This document shows positions 44,632 to 52,309 of a DNA stretch of 64,000 nucleotides, piece after piece. The notes under the pieces are model-generated. The model saw only the letters and a list, made by a program, of their open reading frames with translations, was not told the origin of the DNA and searched no databases. Position 1 is the stretch's first letter. Each line of letters begins with the position of its first letter. This DNA is from Pseudoflavonifractor sp. Marseille-P3106 (GTDB lineage: Bacteria; Bacillota; Clostridia; Oscillospirales; Oscillospiraceae): NCBI GenBank assembly GCA_900169975.1, contig LT827122.1, positions 182,804 to 246,803 of the forward strand. Reading direction: 5' to 3'. Both the position numbers and the translations under genes were made by a program.

Positions 44632-44660
44632 ATGTTATCACGCCCCGGCAGGGGTGTCAA
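44632..44660 (-). promoter_or_regulatory. Promoter of the lysine ABC operon
   Basis: Minus strand TTGACA (44660-44655), 17-nt spacer, TAACAT (44637-44632), just upstream of the aptamer. Confidence 0.8.
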
Positions 44661-44686
44661 GGAAAACTTTCCGGAAAATGCCCAAT

Positions 44687-44962
44687 TCAGCTTTTGACCG
44701 GCTCTCCGGCCGCCAGACGAAAGACTTTTTCCACATCGTCCCGCTCGGCGTGGCCCTCGTGGACCTTCTGCCCGTCCACATAGTAAGTCGGCACGTAGTA
44801 ATAATCAAACCGATCGGCAAAGGCCGGGTCCCGGGTCTCGTCCACAATTTTTAATGGGATGTCCCTCCACTCGGGATGGGCGGCAAAGAGCTCCTCCTGG
44901 AGCTGAAGGGCCAGACGGCAATGGGGACAGCCGGCCATGACGAAGAGTAGAATTTCCTTCAT
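44687..44962 (-). CDS. Glutaredoxin/thioredoxin-like protein
   Basis: 91 aa thioredoxin fold. Redox motif CPHC in MAGCPHC near the N-terminus, cis-Pro in VPTYYVDG. Small stand-alone glutaredoxin-like proteins of this type sit in many clostridial redox operons. Last gene of the mntP-yqeC-yqeB-xdhC unit, so it may serve maturation or reduction of the Mo/Se enzyme system (inference). ATG 44962 is chosen because AAAGGA lies 8 nt upstream. Confidence 0.8.
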   Translation of the reverse strand: MKEILLFVMAGCPHCRLALQLQEELFAAHPEWRDIPLKIVDETRDPAFADRFDYYYVPTYYVDGQKVHEGHAERDDVEKVFRLAAGEPVKS

Positions 44963-45007
44963 TTTTCTCATCCTTTCTCTCTGCTGCCCTTCCAAGCTCC
45001 CCCGCCG

Positions 45008-45754
45008 TCACTGGCGCTGAAACCGGATGGTGATGCGCCCGCCGCAGACCATGCCCAGGTCCGCGCCGCTGCCCAGATCGTAAGTGCCCTCCCGGGCGGA
45101 CCCACCCGCAGCCCAAAGCTCCAGGGCATCCCGGCCCACCTGATACTCCACCGCGCCGCCGCCCACCGTGCCCACAGTATGCCCGTCGGGGCACACCAGC
45201 ATCCAGGCCCCGGGGCCCCGGGGCGCGGAGCCTGTCTTTTTCAAAATGGTGCACAAAACACCGGGCTCCGCCGGGGGCGGGGCCAGCGCGGGGCCCAGCT
45301 CGGCCCGGATCTGAATGAGCTGGGCGGCGATCTCCACCGCCACCTCCGCCGGGGTCTGTCCCCCCAGCATCAGCCCGATGGGGGCGTGGACAGCGGCCAG
45401 CCGCTCTTGAGAATAGCCTTCGGCGGCCAGCGCCTCCATGGTGGCGGCCACCTTGCGGCGGCTGCCGATCATTCCCACATAGGCGAATTGACCGTTTAAA
45501 ATACGGGCCAGACAGGCCTTGTCCCAGGTATGCCCCCGGGTAAGGATGCAGAAAAAGTCATCCGGACGGCTGCCCAGGCGCTTCAAACCTTCGTCAAAGG
45601 GCAGCGCCAGCACCTGCGCCCCGGCAGGGAAGCGGGCGGGGTCGGCAAACTCGGGCCGGTCGTCCAGGACGCACAGCTCGAATTCCAGCAGGGCGGCCAC
45701 CTGGGCCAGGGCGCGGGAGACATGGCCCGCGCCGCAGAGAATGAGACGGGACAA
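45008..45754 (-). CDS. XdhC-like molybdenum hydroxylase maturation factor with swapped domain order
   Basis: 248 aa. XdhC/CoxI proteins bind and sulfurate the molybdenum cofactor for xanthine dehydrogenase-type enzymes. Here the Rossmann domain comes first (SRLILCGAGHVSRALAQVA, YVGMIGSRRK, HAPIGLMLGGQTPAEVAVEI). The XdhC_CoxI domain follows (VLCTILKKTGSAPRGPGAWM, GTVGGGAVE), the reverse of the usual order. It sits downstream of yqeB and yqeC, which supports function in a selenium-dependent molybdenum hydroxylase pathway. Confidence 0.85.
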   Translation of the reverse strand: MSRLILCGAGHVSRALAQVAALLEFELCVLDDRPEFADPARFPAGAQVLALPFDEGLKRLGSRPDDFFCILTRGHTWDKACLARILNGQFAYVGMIGSRRKVAATMEALAAEGYSQERLAAVHAPIGLMLGGQTPAEVAVEIAAQLIQIRAELGPALAPPPAEPGVLCTILKKTGSAPRGPGAWMLVCPDGHTVGTVGGGAVEYQVGRDALELWAAGGSAREGTYDLGSGADLGMVCGGRITIRFQRQ

Positions 45755-45883
45755 GGGAAGCCCTCCTTTCCAGCAACAGGCAAACGAAACACTTTCTGTT
45801 CGGAACTTTTTGAACCATTTCCTCTCAAAAACCGGGAATCGGTCCGGCCTATTTCAACAGCCCCAAGCGCGGCTGTCTCTCTG

Positions 45884-46684
45884 TCAAAGCTTTTCAAGTC
45901 TCTTTTTCGAGAAAAAGAGGATTCCCTCCAACACGCCGCCCGCAATGGCCCGGGACTTGTCCGAAACGGTGAAGCAGTGGCGGCGCTCACAGCGAGGATC
46001 GATGTCCCCCGCCTTCATCCCGGCGAAAACCGTCAGCCCCGCCGGGAGCATCCCCCGGACGATGCCCGTGAGCCCGGCGGCGGCCACCGCGTCTCCCACC
46101 CGGGCCACGGGCTGCCCCAGCTCCACCCGCTCGCCGATGGCGGCCAGCGGCTCAAAGGCCCCGGCGGCGGGCGCGCGAATGATGCGCTCGGCGGTGAAGC
46201 CCCCCACGTCCCCGGGCACGCCGGTGTTGGGAACGGCCGCGCCATCGGTAATCAGACGACCCAGATCATGGCCCCGCATGGTCTCCACCACCCCATGGCA
46301 GTCCACCCCGGCGGTGAAGCCGGGCCCCAGGGCCAGCACCGTGGGGGCGTCGGTGATGCGGGTGCCGGTGTTCCTCTTGGCCAGGATGGCGTCCACCAGC
46401 ACGTCAAAGGGAAGCCGATGCAAAATCTCGGCGGCGGGATCCACCAGGACCGGGACATCTCCGGCCTCCAGCGCCTTCCGGGCCTCGTCGGACCCGGACG
46501 CCCGCCGGGCGGTGAGGCCCTCCACCGTGGCCGTGCCGTCGTAGACGGCCTGCGAAAAGGCCACCGACCGCCGGACGGCGGTGGGCCGGGCCAAGTCGGT
46601 CATGACCACCTGGAAATGGCTGCGGCGCAGCCGCACCGCCACGCCGGTGGCCAGATCCCCCGCGCCCTTGATCAAAACCAGCAC
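45884..46684 (-). CDS. yqeB: YqeB (EF2563 family), selenium-dependent molybdenum hydroxylase system protein
   Basis: 266 aa. Starts VLVLIKGAGDLATGVAVRL, the signature of this family, which co-occurs with yqeC and selenium-dependent molybdenum hydroxylases across genomes. A biotinyl/lipoyl-like segment lies in the second half (IIRAPAAGAFEPLAAIGERVELGQPVARVG). Exact activity unknown; proposed role is in labile selenium cofactor handling. GTG 46684 is the start, overlapping yqeC by 13 nt; a much longer open frame upstream lies inside yqeC. Confidence 0.9.
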   Translation of the reverse strand: MLVLIKGAGDLATGVAVRLRRSHFQVVMTDLARPTAVRRSVAFSQAVYDGTATVEGLTARRASGSDEARKALEAGDVPVLVDPAAEILHRLPFDVLVDAILAKRNTGTRITDAPTVLALGPGFTAGVDCHGVVETMRGHDLGRLITDGAAVPNTGVPGDVGGFTAERIIRAPAAGAFEPLAAIGERVELGQPVARVGDAVAAAGLTGIVRGMLPAGLTVFAGMKAGDIDPRCERRHCFTVSDKSRAIAGGVLEGILFFSKKRLEKL

Positions 46685-47388
46685 AGGCCCCCACGCTCCT
46701 TTTCCCCATAGCTGTGGACAGCGGCCGGGACTCCCTGTGCCGCCAGCCGCTCCCGGATGGATTCTCCCGCCGCCCGGCGCTCCGGCGTGTCCGCCTTGTT
46801 CAGCAGGCACCGAAACGCCGCCCCGGCGGGGACGTTTTTCCGCCCCCCCAGGGGGCTCATGAGAATCGCCGCCACATCGGCGGGCGCCACCCGGTGCTCC
46901 GGCCCCACCCCCAGGAGGGCGCAGACCCGCTCCGGGCGATGGCAGATCCGCTCCACCGGCTCTCCCAGGCTGTCCAGTCCGGCCACCGCCACCACGGCGC
47001 CGCAGCAGGAGGGGATCACCGGCTCATGGTTCGCCGGGGCCTTCAGGGGCAGCAGCCGGGCCCCGTCGGCCTCGGCCAGCACCACATCGGCAAGTCCCTC
47101 CAGCGCCTCGGGCGGCACCGCCCCGGCGAGTTTGCCCGGCCTGTCCCACCTCCCCAGGGTAGCCGCCCGGTGCTCTGCCAGCAGCGCGGGCAGGGCGGCG
47201 GGCTCCTCCGTGAGGGGAAGGCGGGGGTGGGGCATAATGTGTGTGGTGGTGGTCACCACCACCGTGCGCCCTCCCGCGACCGCCTCAGCGGCCAGGGCAT
47301 AGAGAGTCGTGGTCTTGCCGCCGCCCCCCACCAGGGCGACGAGGCGGTGCCGGTCGGGGCACAGGGCCAGCTCGGTCCACATCCCCAT
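46672..47388 (-). CDS. yqeC: YqeC, putative selenium cofactor biosynthesis protein
   Basis: 238 aa. P-loop LVALVGGGGKTTTLYALA near the N-terminus, TTTTHIMPH motif, ADGARLLPLKAPANHEPVIP core and LLNKAD. YqeC is a predicted ATPase/GTPase tied to the selenium-dependent molybdenum hydroxylase set (with YqeB, SelD and XdhC). It lies 3 nt downstream of mntP and overlaps yqeB. Confidence 0.92.
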   Translation of the reverse strand: MGMWTELALCPDRHRLVALVGGGGKTTTLYALAAEAVAGGRTVVVTTTTHIMPHPRLPLTEEPAALPALLAEHRAATLGRWDRPGKLAGAVPPEALEGLADVVLAEADGARLLPLKAPANHEPVIPSCCGAVVAVAGLDSLGEPVERICHRPERVCALLGVGPEHRVAPADVAAILMSPLGGRKNVPAGAAFRCLLNKADTPERRAAGESIRERLAAQGVPAAVHSYGEKERGGLCWF

Positions 47389-47391
47389 AGC

Positions 47392-47949
47392 TCACGCCGC
47401 TCCCGCCAGATGCTGCGCCAGGATCTTCACTCCGATGCACACCAGCACAACGCCGCCCAGCAGGGTGGCCCGGCGCTGGAACAGATCCCCCAGCCGGCGG
47501 CCCAGCAGGCCGCCCAGCATCGCCAGGACGAAAGCCACCACGCCGATGAGCACGCTGGCGAGCAGGATGTTCACCTTCATGAAGGCCATGGAGACCCCCA
47601 CCGCCAGCGCGTCGATACTGGTGGCCAACGCCAGGAGAAAAAGCCGCCGGGCGGAGAGATCGGTCACCGCCTCCTCCCCGCCGCCCGAGAGAGCGTCCCA
47701 GATCATATGTCCTCCGATGAGGGCCAGCAGGGCAAAGGCGATCCAGTGATCCACCGCCTCGATGTAACTGCGTACGCTGGAACCCAGAAACCAGCCGATC
47801 AGCGGCATGGCAAACTGGAAAAAGCCGCACCACGCGCCGATGCGGGCCGCCTGCCGGGGCCCGAAGCCCGGGATCGCGATCCCGGCGGAGATGGAGACGG
47901 CGAAGGCATCCATGGCAAGGCTGACAGCAATGAGGAAAATCTCGACCAA
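47392..47949 (-). CDS. mntP: MntP-family manganese efflux pump
   Basis: 185 aa, six membrane helices, two repeats with the key motifs SLAMDAFAVSIS and ATSIDALAVGVS (membrane Asp residues for Mn2+). TTG 47949 is the start, with AGGGGGAA about 6 nt upstream; the longer frame from 48033 covers the promoter. First gene of the yqeCB-xdhC operon, an unusual context for a manganese exporter. No yybP-ykoY manganese riboswitch is seen in its short leader. Confidence 0.9.
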   Translation of the reverse strand: MVEIFLIAVSLAMDAFAVSISAGIAIPGFGPRQAARIGAWCGFFQFAMPLIGWFLGSSVRSYIEAVDHWIAFALLALIGGHMIWDALSGGGEEAVTDLSARRLFLLALATSIDALAVGVSMAFMKVNILLASVLIGVVAFVLAMLGGLLGRRLGDLFQRRATLLGGVVLVCIGVKILAQHLAGAA

Positions 47950-47980
47950 AAATAATTCCCCCTGAAAATTTATTAGGTAC

Positions 47981-48009
47981 AGTGTAGCACAATTCCCGCG
48001 CAGGAGCAA
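47981..48009 (-). promoter_or_regulatory. Promoter of the mntP-yqeCB-xdhC operon
   Basis: Minus strand TTGCTC (48009-48004), 17-nt spacer, TACACT (47986-47981). Confidence 0.6.
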
Positions 48010-48101
48010 TAGAAAACCAGCTCCCGCTTTCAAACAATTTCCATCTTTAGGCAGTTTTTCCCGAACGGTGTCGAAAGCGGTTCTCCTTTACACCAAAATC
48101 C

Positions 48102-48130
48102 TTGCGCAGACGCCAAAAATCGGGTATGAT
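48102..48130 (+). promoter_or_regulatory. Promoter of tadA
   Basis: TTGCGC (48102-48107), 17-nt spacer, TATGAT (48125-48130). Confidence 0.6.
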
Positions 48131-48162
48131 ACATCCAAAGAAAGCAGGGGGGCAGAAGTGGT

Positions 48163-48624
48163 ATGACCGACGAGGAATACATGGGCCGGGCGCTGGAGCT
48201 GGCCCGGGAGGCTCTGGACCACGGGGAGGTGCCCGTGGGATGCGTGATCGTGTGGGCCGACGGCCGCATCGTGGGGGAGGGCCGGAACCGACGGGAAGAG
48301 GACGGGAACGCCCTGGGCCACGCCGAGCTGGCCGCCATCCGCATGGCCTGTGAGACCCTGGGAGGCTGGCGGCTCCACCGGGCCAGGTTGTATGTGACCC
48401 TGGAGCCCTGTCCCATGTGCGCCGGGGCCATCGTCAACGCCCGCATCCCAGCGGTTTATTACGGCGCCCGGGAAGAAAAAATGGGGGCCTGCGGCTCGAT
48501 TCTCAACCTCTTTGAAGAAGGCTTCGGGCACCGTCCCCGGCTCTACCGGGGCCTGCGGGGCGAGGAGTGCGCGGCGCTGCTGGCTGACTTTTTCAACAAA
48601 CTGCGCAGAGAGAAAGAGGAGTAG
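48163..48624 (+). CDS. tadA: tRNA-specific adenosine deaminase
   Basis: 153 aa. Zinc deaminase motifs HAE (in GHAELAAI) and PCPMCAG. It converts A34 to inosine in tRNA-Arg(ACG), an essential step. Standard length. ATG 48163 follows a purine-rich AGGGGGG. Two candidate small RNA units with terminators lie directly downstream. Confidence 0.95.
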   Translation: MTDEEYMGRALELAREALDHGEVPVGCVIVWADGRIVGEGRNRREEDGNALGHAELAAIRMACETLGGWRLHRARLYVTLEPCPMCAGAIVNARIPAVYYGAREEKMGACGSILNLFEEGFGHRPRLYRGLRGEECAALLADFFNKLRREKEE

Positions 48625-48682
48625 ATTGTGCGATTTAACATAAATTTAACAATCACGGAGTGCTTTTGTAACAATCTTCTGG

Positions 48683-48775
48683 TATTTTAATCCTTGCAAG
48701 AGACATCAACTTCTTTTCATTCTATCCTCCAATCCTTTGCAAAAAGACAGCGGTTTGCCCGCTGTCTTTTTGTAT
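48683..48775 (+). ncRNA. Candidate small RNA 1 of a tandem pair
   Basis: Shares TAATCCTTGCAAGAGACA (48688-48705), TTCTTTTCATT and TATCCTC with the second copy 181 nt downstream. It ends in a perfect 13-bp terminator (48741-48753 with 48759-48771) and T run. The middle carries TATCCTCC (48723-48730), complementary to the Shine-Dalgarno core GGAGGA. No open frame or ribosome site. Transcription start unproven. Confidence 0.5.
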
Positions 48776-48862
48776 TTTCCTTCTTTACAGAAGGATGACA
48801 GAAAAACTTTGAGATTTAATTTTTTTGTAACAGTTTTTGTTTGGTTCGTTCACAACTATTGG

Positions 48863-48968
48863 GTATCATAATCCTTGCAAGAGACAGTTTCTTTTCATTT
48901 CATTGTATCCTCTTTCCTTACAGGGAGAGCCGGACGTCAGGAGCAGGCGTCCGGCTCTTTCTGTTTTG
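48863..48968 (+). ncRNA. Candidate small RNA 2 of a tandem pair
   Basis: Second copy of the element: the 18-nt block at 48869-48886, TTCTTTTCATT and TATCCTC (48906-48912). It ends in its own, unrelated 11-bp terminator (48926-48936 with 48948-48958) and TTTCTGTTTT. The different hairpin sequence with conserved upstream blocks argues that the upstream part is what is selected. Confidence 0.5.
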
Positions 48969-48978
48969 CCCTTTTTCC

Positions 48979-49007
48979 TTGACATCTCTGCAAAAAACGG
49001 ATAAAAT
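48979..49007 (+). promoter_or_regulatory. Promoter of the ileS T-box operon
   Basis: TTGACA (48979-48984), 17-nt spacer, TAAAAT (49002-49007). Confidence 0.85.
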
Positions 49008-49017
49008 GCCTAGAGTA

Positions 49018-49254
49018 AAACGCTGTGATGAGGATAAGTACCCCCCGATCCCGCCCAGAGAGCCGCCGTTGGGTGCAAGGCGGAGGGGAGGAGGGGCGAA
49101 CACATCACCTCGGAGCGACGGGGCTGAACCCACAGTAGGTCCCGACGGCTGGCGCCGTTACCCGCCGACGAGGGGTCCCGGTCTGCCCGGGGCAACAAGA
49201 GTGGTACCGCAGAGGTTTTCGCCTTTGTCTCTTCGGAGACAAGGGCGTTTTTTT
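49018..49254 (+). promoter_or_regulatory. T-box leader, isoleucine class
   Basis: Stem I begins GTGATGAGGATAAGTA and returns through GGGTGCAA and GCGAACAC. An ATC isoleucine codon at 49104-49106 lies where the specifier is expected, although it might partly pair with the 5' GTGATG. The T-box AAGAGTGGTACCGCAG is at 49197-49212; its TGGT suits the ACCA end of tRNA-Ile. The terminator is a 12-bp stem 49220-49231/49236-49247 with TTCG loop and T7. Uncharged tRNA-Ile should allow read-through to the zinc-ribbon ORF and ileS. Confidence 0.93.
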
Positions 49255-49269
49255 GTGGGAGGAACTGGT

Positions 49270-49464
49270 ATGAAGTGCCCCAAATGCGGAAAAGAAATGG
49301 AAGAAGGCCGCCTCACCGCGGGCGGCTACTGGATCCGCTGGCTCCCGGCGGAGTCTGTCCCCTTTTTGACAGATCACGTCACCATCAGCCCCCTTTCTCT
49401 CGGCGGGAAGGGTGTGGAGGCCGATCTCTGCAAGGATTGCCGCATGGTCATTGCCAAGTATTAA
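49270..49464 (+). CDS. Small zinc-ribbon protein in the ileS operon
   Basis: 64 aa. N-terminal CPKCGKEMEEG and a C-terminal CKDC make a four-cysteine zinc ribbon of the DUF6487 type, around a hydrophobic/aromatic middle (GGYWIRWLP). ATG 49270 follows GGGAGGA and lies 15 nt after the T-box terminator; ileS starts 28 nt after its stop. Thus it is the first gene under tRNA-Ile control. Function unknown. Confidence 0.75.
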   Translation: MKCPKCGKEMEEGRLTAGGYWIRWLPAESVPFLTDHVTISPLSLGGKGVEADLCKDCRMVIAKY

Positions 49465-49492
49465 TTTGATTGACATAAAGGAGAAAAGATTC

Positions 49493-52309
49493 ATGGACTA
49501 CAACCAGACCGTTCATCTGCCCAAGACCGACTTTCCCATGCGGGCGGGCCTGCCCAAGCGGGAGCCGGAGATGCTCCAGGCCTTCTACGACAAGGACCTC
49601 TATCACAAAATGATGACCCGCAACGAGGGCAAGCCCCAGTTCATCCTCCACGACGGCCCTCCCTACGCCAACGGCAACATCCACATCGGCCACGCCATGA
49701 ACAAGATCCTCAAGGACATGATCGTGCGCTCCAAAAACATGATGGGCTTCCAGGCCCCTTACGTCCCCGGCTGGGACACCCACGGCCTGCCCATCGAGTC
49801 TGCCATCCTCAAGGACAAGAAGGTCAAGCGGGACGAGCTCACCACCGCCGAGTTCCGGGACAAGTGCCGGGAGTACGCCCTGTCCTTCGTGGACCGGCAG
49901 CGGGAGCAGTTCAAGCGCCTGGGCGTGCTGGGGGAGTGGGAGCATCCCTATCTGACCCTCACCCCCGACTTTGAGGCCGCTCAGATCCGGGTGTTCGGCA
50001 AGATGGCCGAGCAGGGCTATATCTACAAGGGCATGAAGCCGGTCTACTGGTGCCCCAACGACCAGACCGCCCTGGCTGAGGCCGAGATCGAGTACGCCGA
50101 CGACCCCTGCACCACCATTTACGTGAAGTTCCCCGTCTCCAACGACCACGGCAAGCTGGCCGGGCTGTGCGATCTGTCCAAGACCTATTTTGTCATCTGG
50201 ACCACCACCCCCTGGACCATCCCCGGCAACATGGCCATCTGCGTCAACGCCTCCTTTGAGTATGTGCTGCTCCGGCAGCCCAACGGCGAGACCTACGTGG
50301 TGGCCAAGGACCTGGCCGAGACCGTCTGCAAGGCCGCCGGGCTGGACTTCGCCGCCTGCGAGGTGCTGGGCACGGTCAAGGGCGAAGCGCTGGAACTGAT
50401 GACCGCCCGCCATCCCCTCTTCGACCGGGAGAGCATCGTCCTGTGCGGCGACCACGTCACCCTGGAGGCCGGCACCGGCTGCGTCCACACCGCCCCCGGC
50501 TTCGGCGCGGACGACTTCAGCATCTGCCAGTGGTACGACAAGAACAAGGGCACCCACATCGGCGTGCCGGTGCCGGTGAACGCCAAGGGCGTGATGACCG
50601 ACGAGCGCTACAACGGCCAGTTCTACGCCAAGGGCAACGACATGGTGGTGGACGATCTGGGGGCGTGCGGCGCGCTGCTGGCCAGCGAGAAGATCACCCA
50701 CTCCTATCCCCACTGCTGGCGCTGCAAGCACCCCATCATCTTCCGGGCCACCGAGCAGTGGTTCTGCTCGGTGGACGCCATCAAGGACATGGCCATCAAG
50801 GCCTGCGACGCCATCACCTGGAAGCCCGAGTGGGGCAAGGAGCGCATGGTCTCCATGATCGCCGAGCGCAACGACTGGTGCATCAGCCGCCAGCGGGTGT
50901 GGGGCGTGCCCATCCCCATCTTCTACTGCGCCCACTGCGGCAAGGATCTGGTCACTCCCGAGAGCATCGACCGCGTGGCCAGCCTCTTTGCCGAGCACAG
51001 CTCCAACATCTGGTTTGAGAAGGAGGCCGACGAGCTGGTGCCCGAGGGCTTTACCTGCCCCGTGTGCGGCCACACCCACTTCACCAAGGAGAGCGACATC
51101 ATGGACGTGTGGTTCGACTCCGGCTCCACCCACACCGCCGTGGTGGCCCAGCGGTCCAACCTCCGCTACCCTGCCGACCTCTATCTGGAGGGCGGCGACC
51201 AGTACCGGGGCTGGTTCCAGTCCTCCATGCTCACCTCCATCGCCATGAACGGCATCGCCCCCTACAAGCAGATCGTCACCCACGGCTGGACCGTGGACGG
51301 CGAGGGCCGGGCCATGCACAAGTCCCTGGGCAACACCGTGGCCCCCGAGGAGGTCATCAAGGACTACGGCGCGGACATCCTCCGGCTGTGGGCCTCCTCC
51401 ACCGACTACACCCAGGACGCCCGCATCTCCGGGGAGATCATGAAGCAGCTCTCCCAGGCCTATCTGAAGATCCGCAACACCGCCCGCTATATGCTGGGCA
51501 ACCTGGACGGCTTCGACCCCGACCGCCCCGTGGCCTTCGGCGACCTGCTTGAGCTGGACCGCTGGGCGGTGGCCCAGCTCAATGAGCTGACCCGCACCGT
51601 CCGGGACGCCTACGAGCGCTACGAGTTCCACACCGCCTACCGGGCCATCTACAACTTCTGCGTGGTGGAGATGTCCAACTTCTATCTGGACATCATCAAG
51701 GACCGGCTCTACTGCGGCGCCGCCGGCGCCCGGGCCTCCGCCCAGACCGCCCTCTACACCATTCTGGACGGCCTGACCCGGCTGGTGGCCCCCATCCTGG
51801 CCTTCACCTCCGACGAGATCTGGGCCGCCATGCCCCATGCCGCGTCGGACAACGCCGAGAGCGTGATGCTCAACGATATGCCCCAGTGGGAGTCCGACCA
51901 CGCCCTCTCCGAGGCCCAGGCGGACAAGTGGGAGAAGCTCATGGCCCTCCGGGACGATGTGAACAAGGCGCTGGAGCTGGCCCGCGCCGAGCAGGGCATC
52001 AAGAAAAATCAGGACGCCGATCTGGTCCTCACCTTCACCCCCGAGGCGTGGGAGACCTTCCAGGCCATGCATCTGGACAGCGCCGAGCTGGCCTCTCTGT
52101 GCATCGTCTCCGCCGTCTCCGTCGTGCAGGGAGAGGCCCGGGGCTATGAGGGCAGGGAGTTCGAGGGCCTCTCCGTCCAGGTGAACCCCGCCGCCGGGGA
52201 CAAGTGCCCCCGCTGCTGGAACCACGACGTCCACATCGGGACCGAGGGCCACCATGCCGAGCTGTGCGACCGCTGCGCCCATGTGGTGGCCACCGAGTGC
52301 GGTGAATAA
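49493..52309 (+). CDS. ileS: Isoleucyl-tRNA synthetase
   Basis: 938 aa. HIGH motif at 64-67 (GNIHIGHAMNKIL), CP1 editing domain (WTTTPWTIPGN), and the KMSKS-equivalent MHKSLGN at 608-614 (first Met in place of Lys-Met). The anticodon-binding domain and the C-terminal zinc finger CPRCW...CDRC follow. The bacterial IleS1 form with the zinc finger is usually mupirocin-sensitive. Start ATG 49493 follows AAAGGAG. Regulated by the T-box upstream. Confidence 0.96.
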   Translation: MDYNQTVHLPKTDFPMRAGLPKREPEMLQAFYDKDLYHKMMTRNEGKPQFILHDGPPYANGNIHIGHAMNKILKDMIVRSKNMMGFQAPYVPGWDTHGLPIESAILKDKKVKRDELTTAEFRDKCREYALSFVDRQREQFKRLGVLGEWEHPYLTLTPDFEAAQIRVFGKMAEQGYIYKGMKPVYWCPNDQTALAEAEIEYADDPCTTIYVKFPVSNDHGKLAGLCDLSKTYFVIWTTTPWTIPGNMAICVNASFEYVLLRQPNGETYVVAKDLAETVCKAAGLDFAACEVLGTVKGEALELMTARHPLFDRESIVLCGDHVTLEAGTGCVHTAPGFGADDFSICQWYDKNKGTHIGVPVPVNAKGVMTDERYNGQFYAKGNDMVVDDLGACGALLASEKITHSYPHCWRCKHPIIFRATEQWFCSVDAIKDMAIKACDAITWKPEWGKERMVSMIAERNDWCISRQRVWGVPIPIFYCAHCGKDLVTPESIDRVASLFAEHSSNIWFEKEADELVPEGFTCPVCGHTHFTKESDIMDVWFDSGSTHTAVVAQRSNLRYPADLYLEGGDQYRGWFQSSMLTSIAMNGIAPYKQIVTHGWTVDGEGRAMHKSLGNTVAPEEVIKDYGADILRLWASSTDYTQDARISGEIMKQLSQAYLKIRNTARYMLGNLDGFDPDRPVAFGDLLELDRWAVAQLNELTRTVRDAYERYEFHTAYRAIYNFCVVEMSNFYLDIIKDRLYCGAAGARASAQTALYTILDGLTRLVAPILAFTSDEIWAAMPHAASDNAESVMLNDMPQWESDHALSEAQADKWEKLMALRDDVNKALELARAEQGIKKNQDADLVLTFTPEAWETFQAMHLDSAELASLCIVSAVSVVQGEARGYEGREFEGLSVQVNPAAGDKCPRCWNHDVHIGTEGHHAELCDRCAHVVATECGE

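Noticed and set aside
47950..48030. Possible manganese (yybP-ykoY) riboswitch before mntP
   Set aside because: The leader between promoter and start is about 30 nt, too short for the motif.
48841..49464. 207-codon frame spanning small RNA 2, the T-box and the zinc-ribbon gene
   Set aside because: Only the last 64 codons look like protein; the upstream part is structured regulatory RNA read as codons.
49448..52282. 944-codon open frame antisense to ileS, and similar long antisense frames over yifB (363-2123), typA (4906-6816), the NCS2 gene (8503-10095), the ssnA and ygfK region (12122-15393), the CoA-transferase (60677-62278) and the last permease (62392-63900)
   Set aside because: Typical shadow frames of GC-rich codons: His/Gly/Asp-rich nonsense proteins, no ribosome sites, opposite to unmistakable conserved genes.
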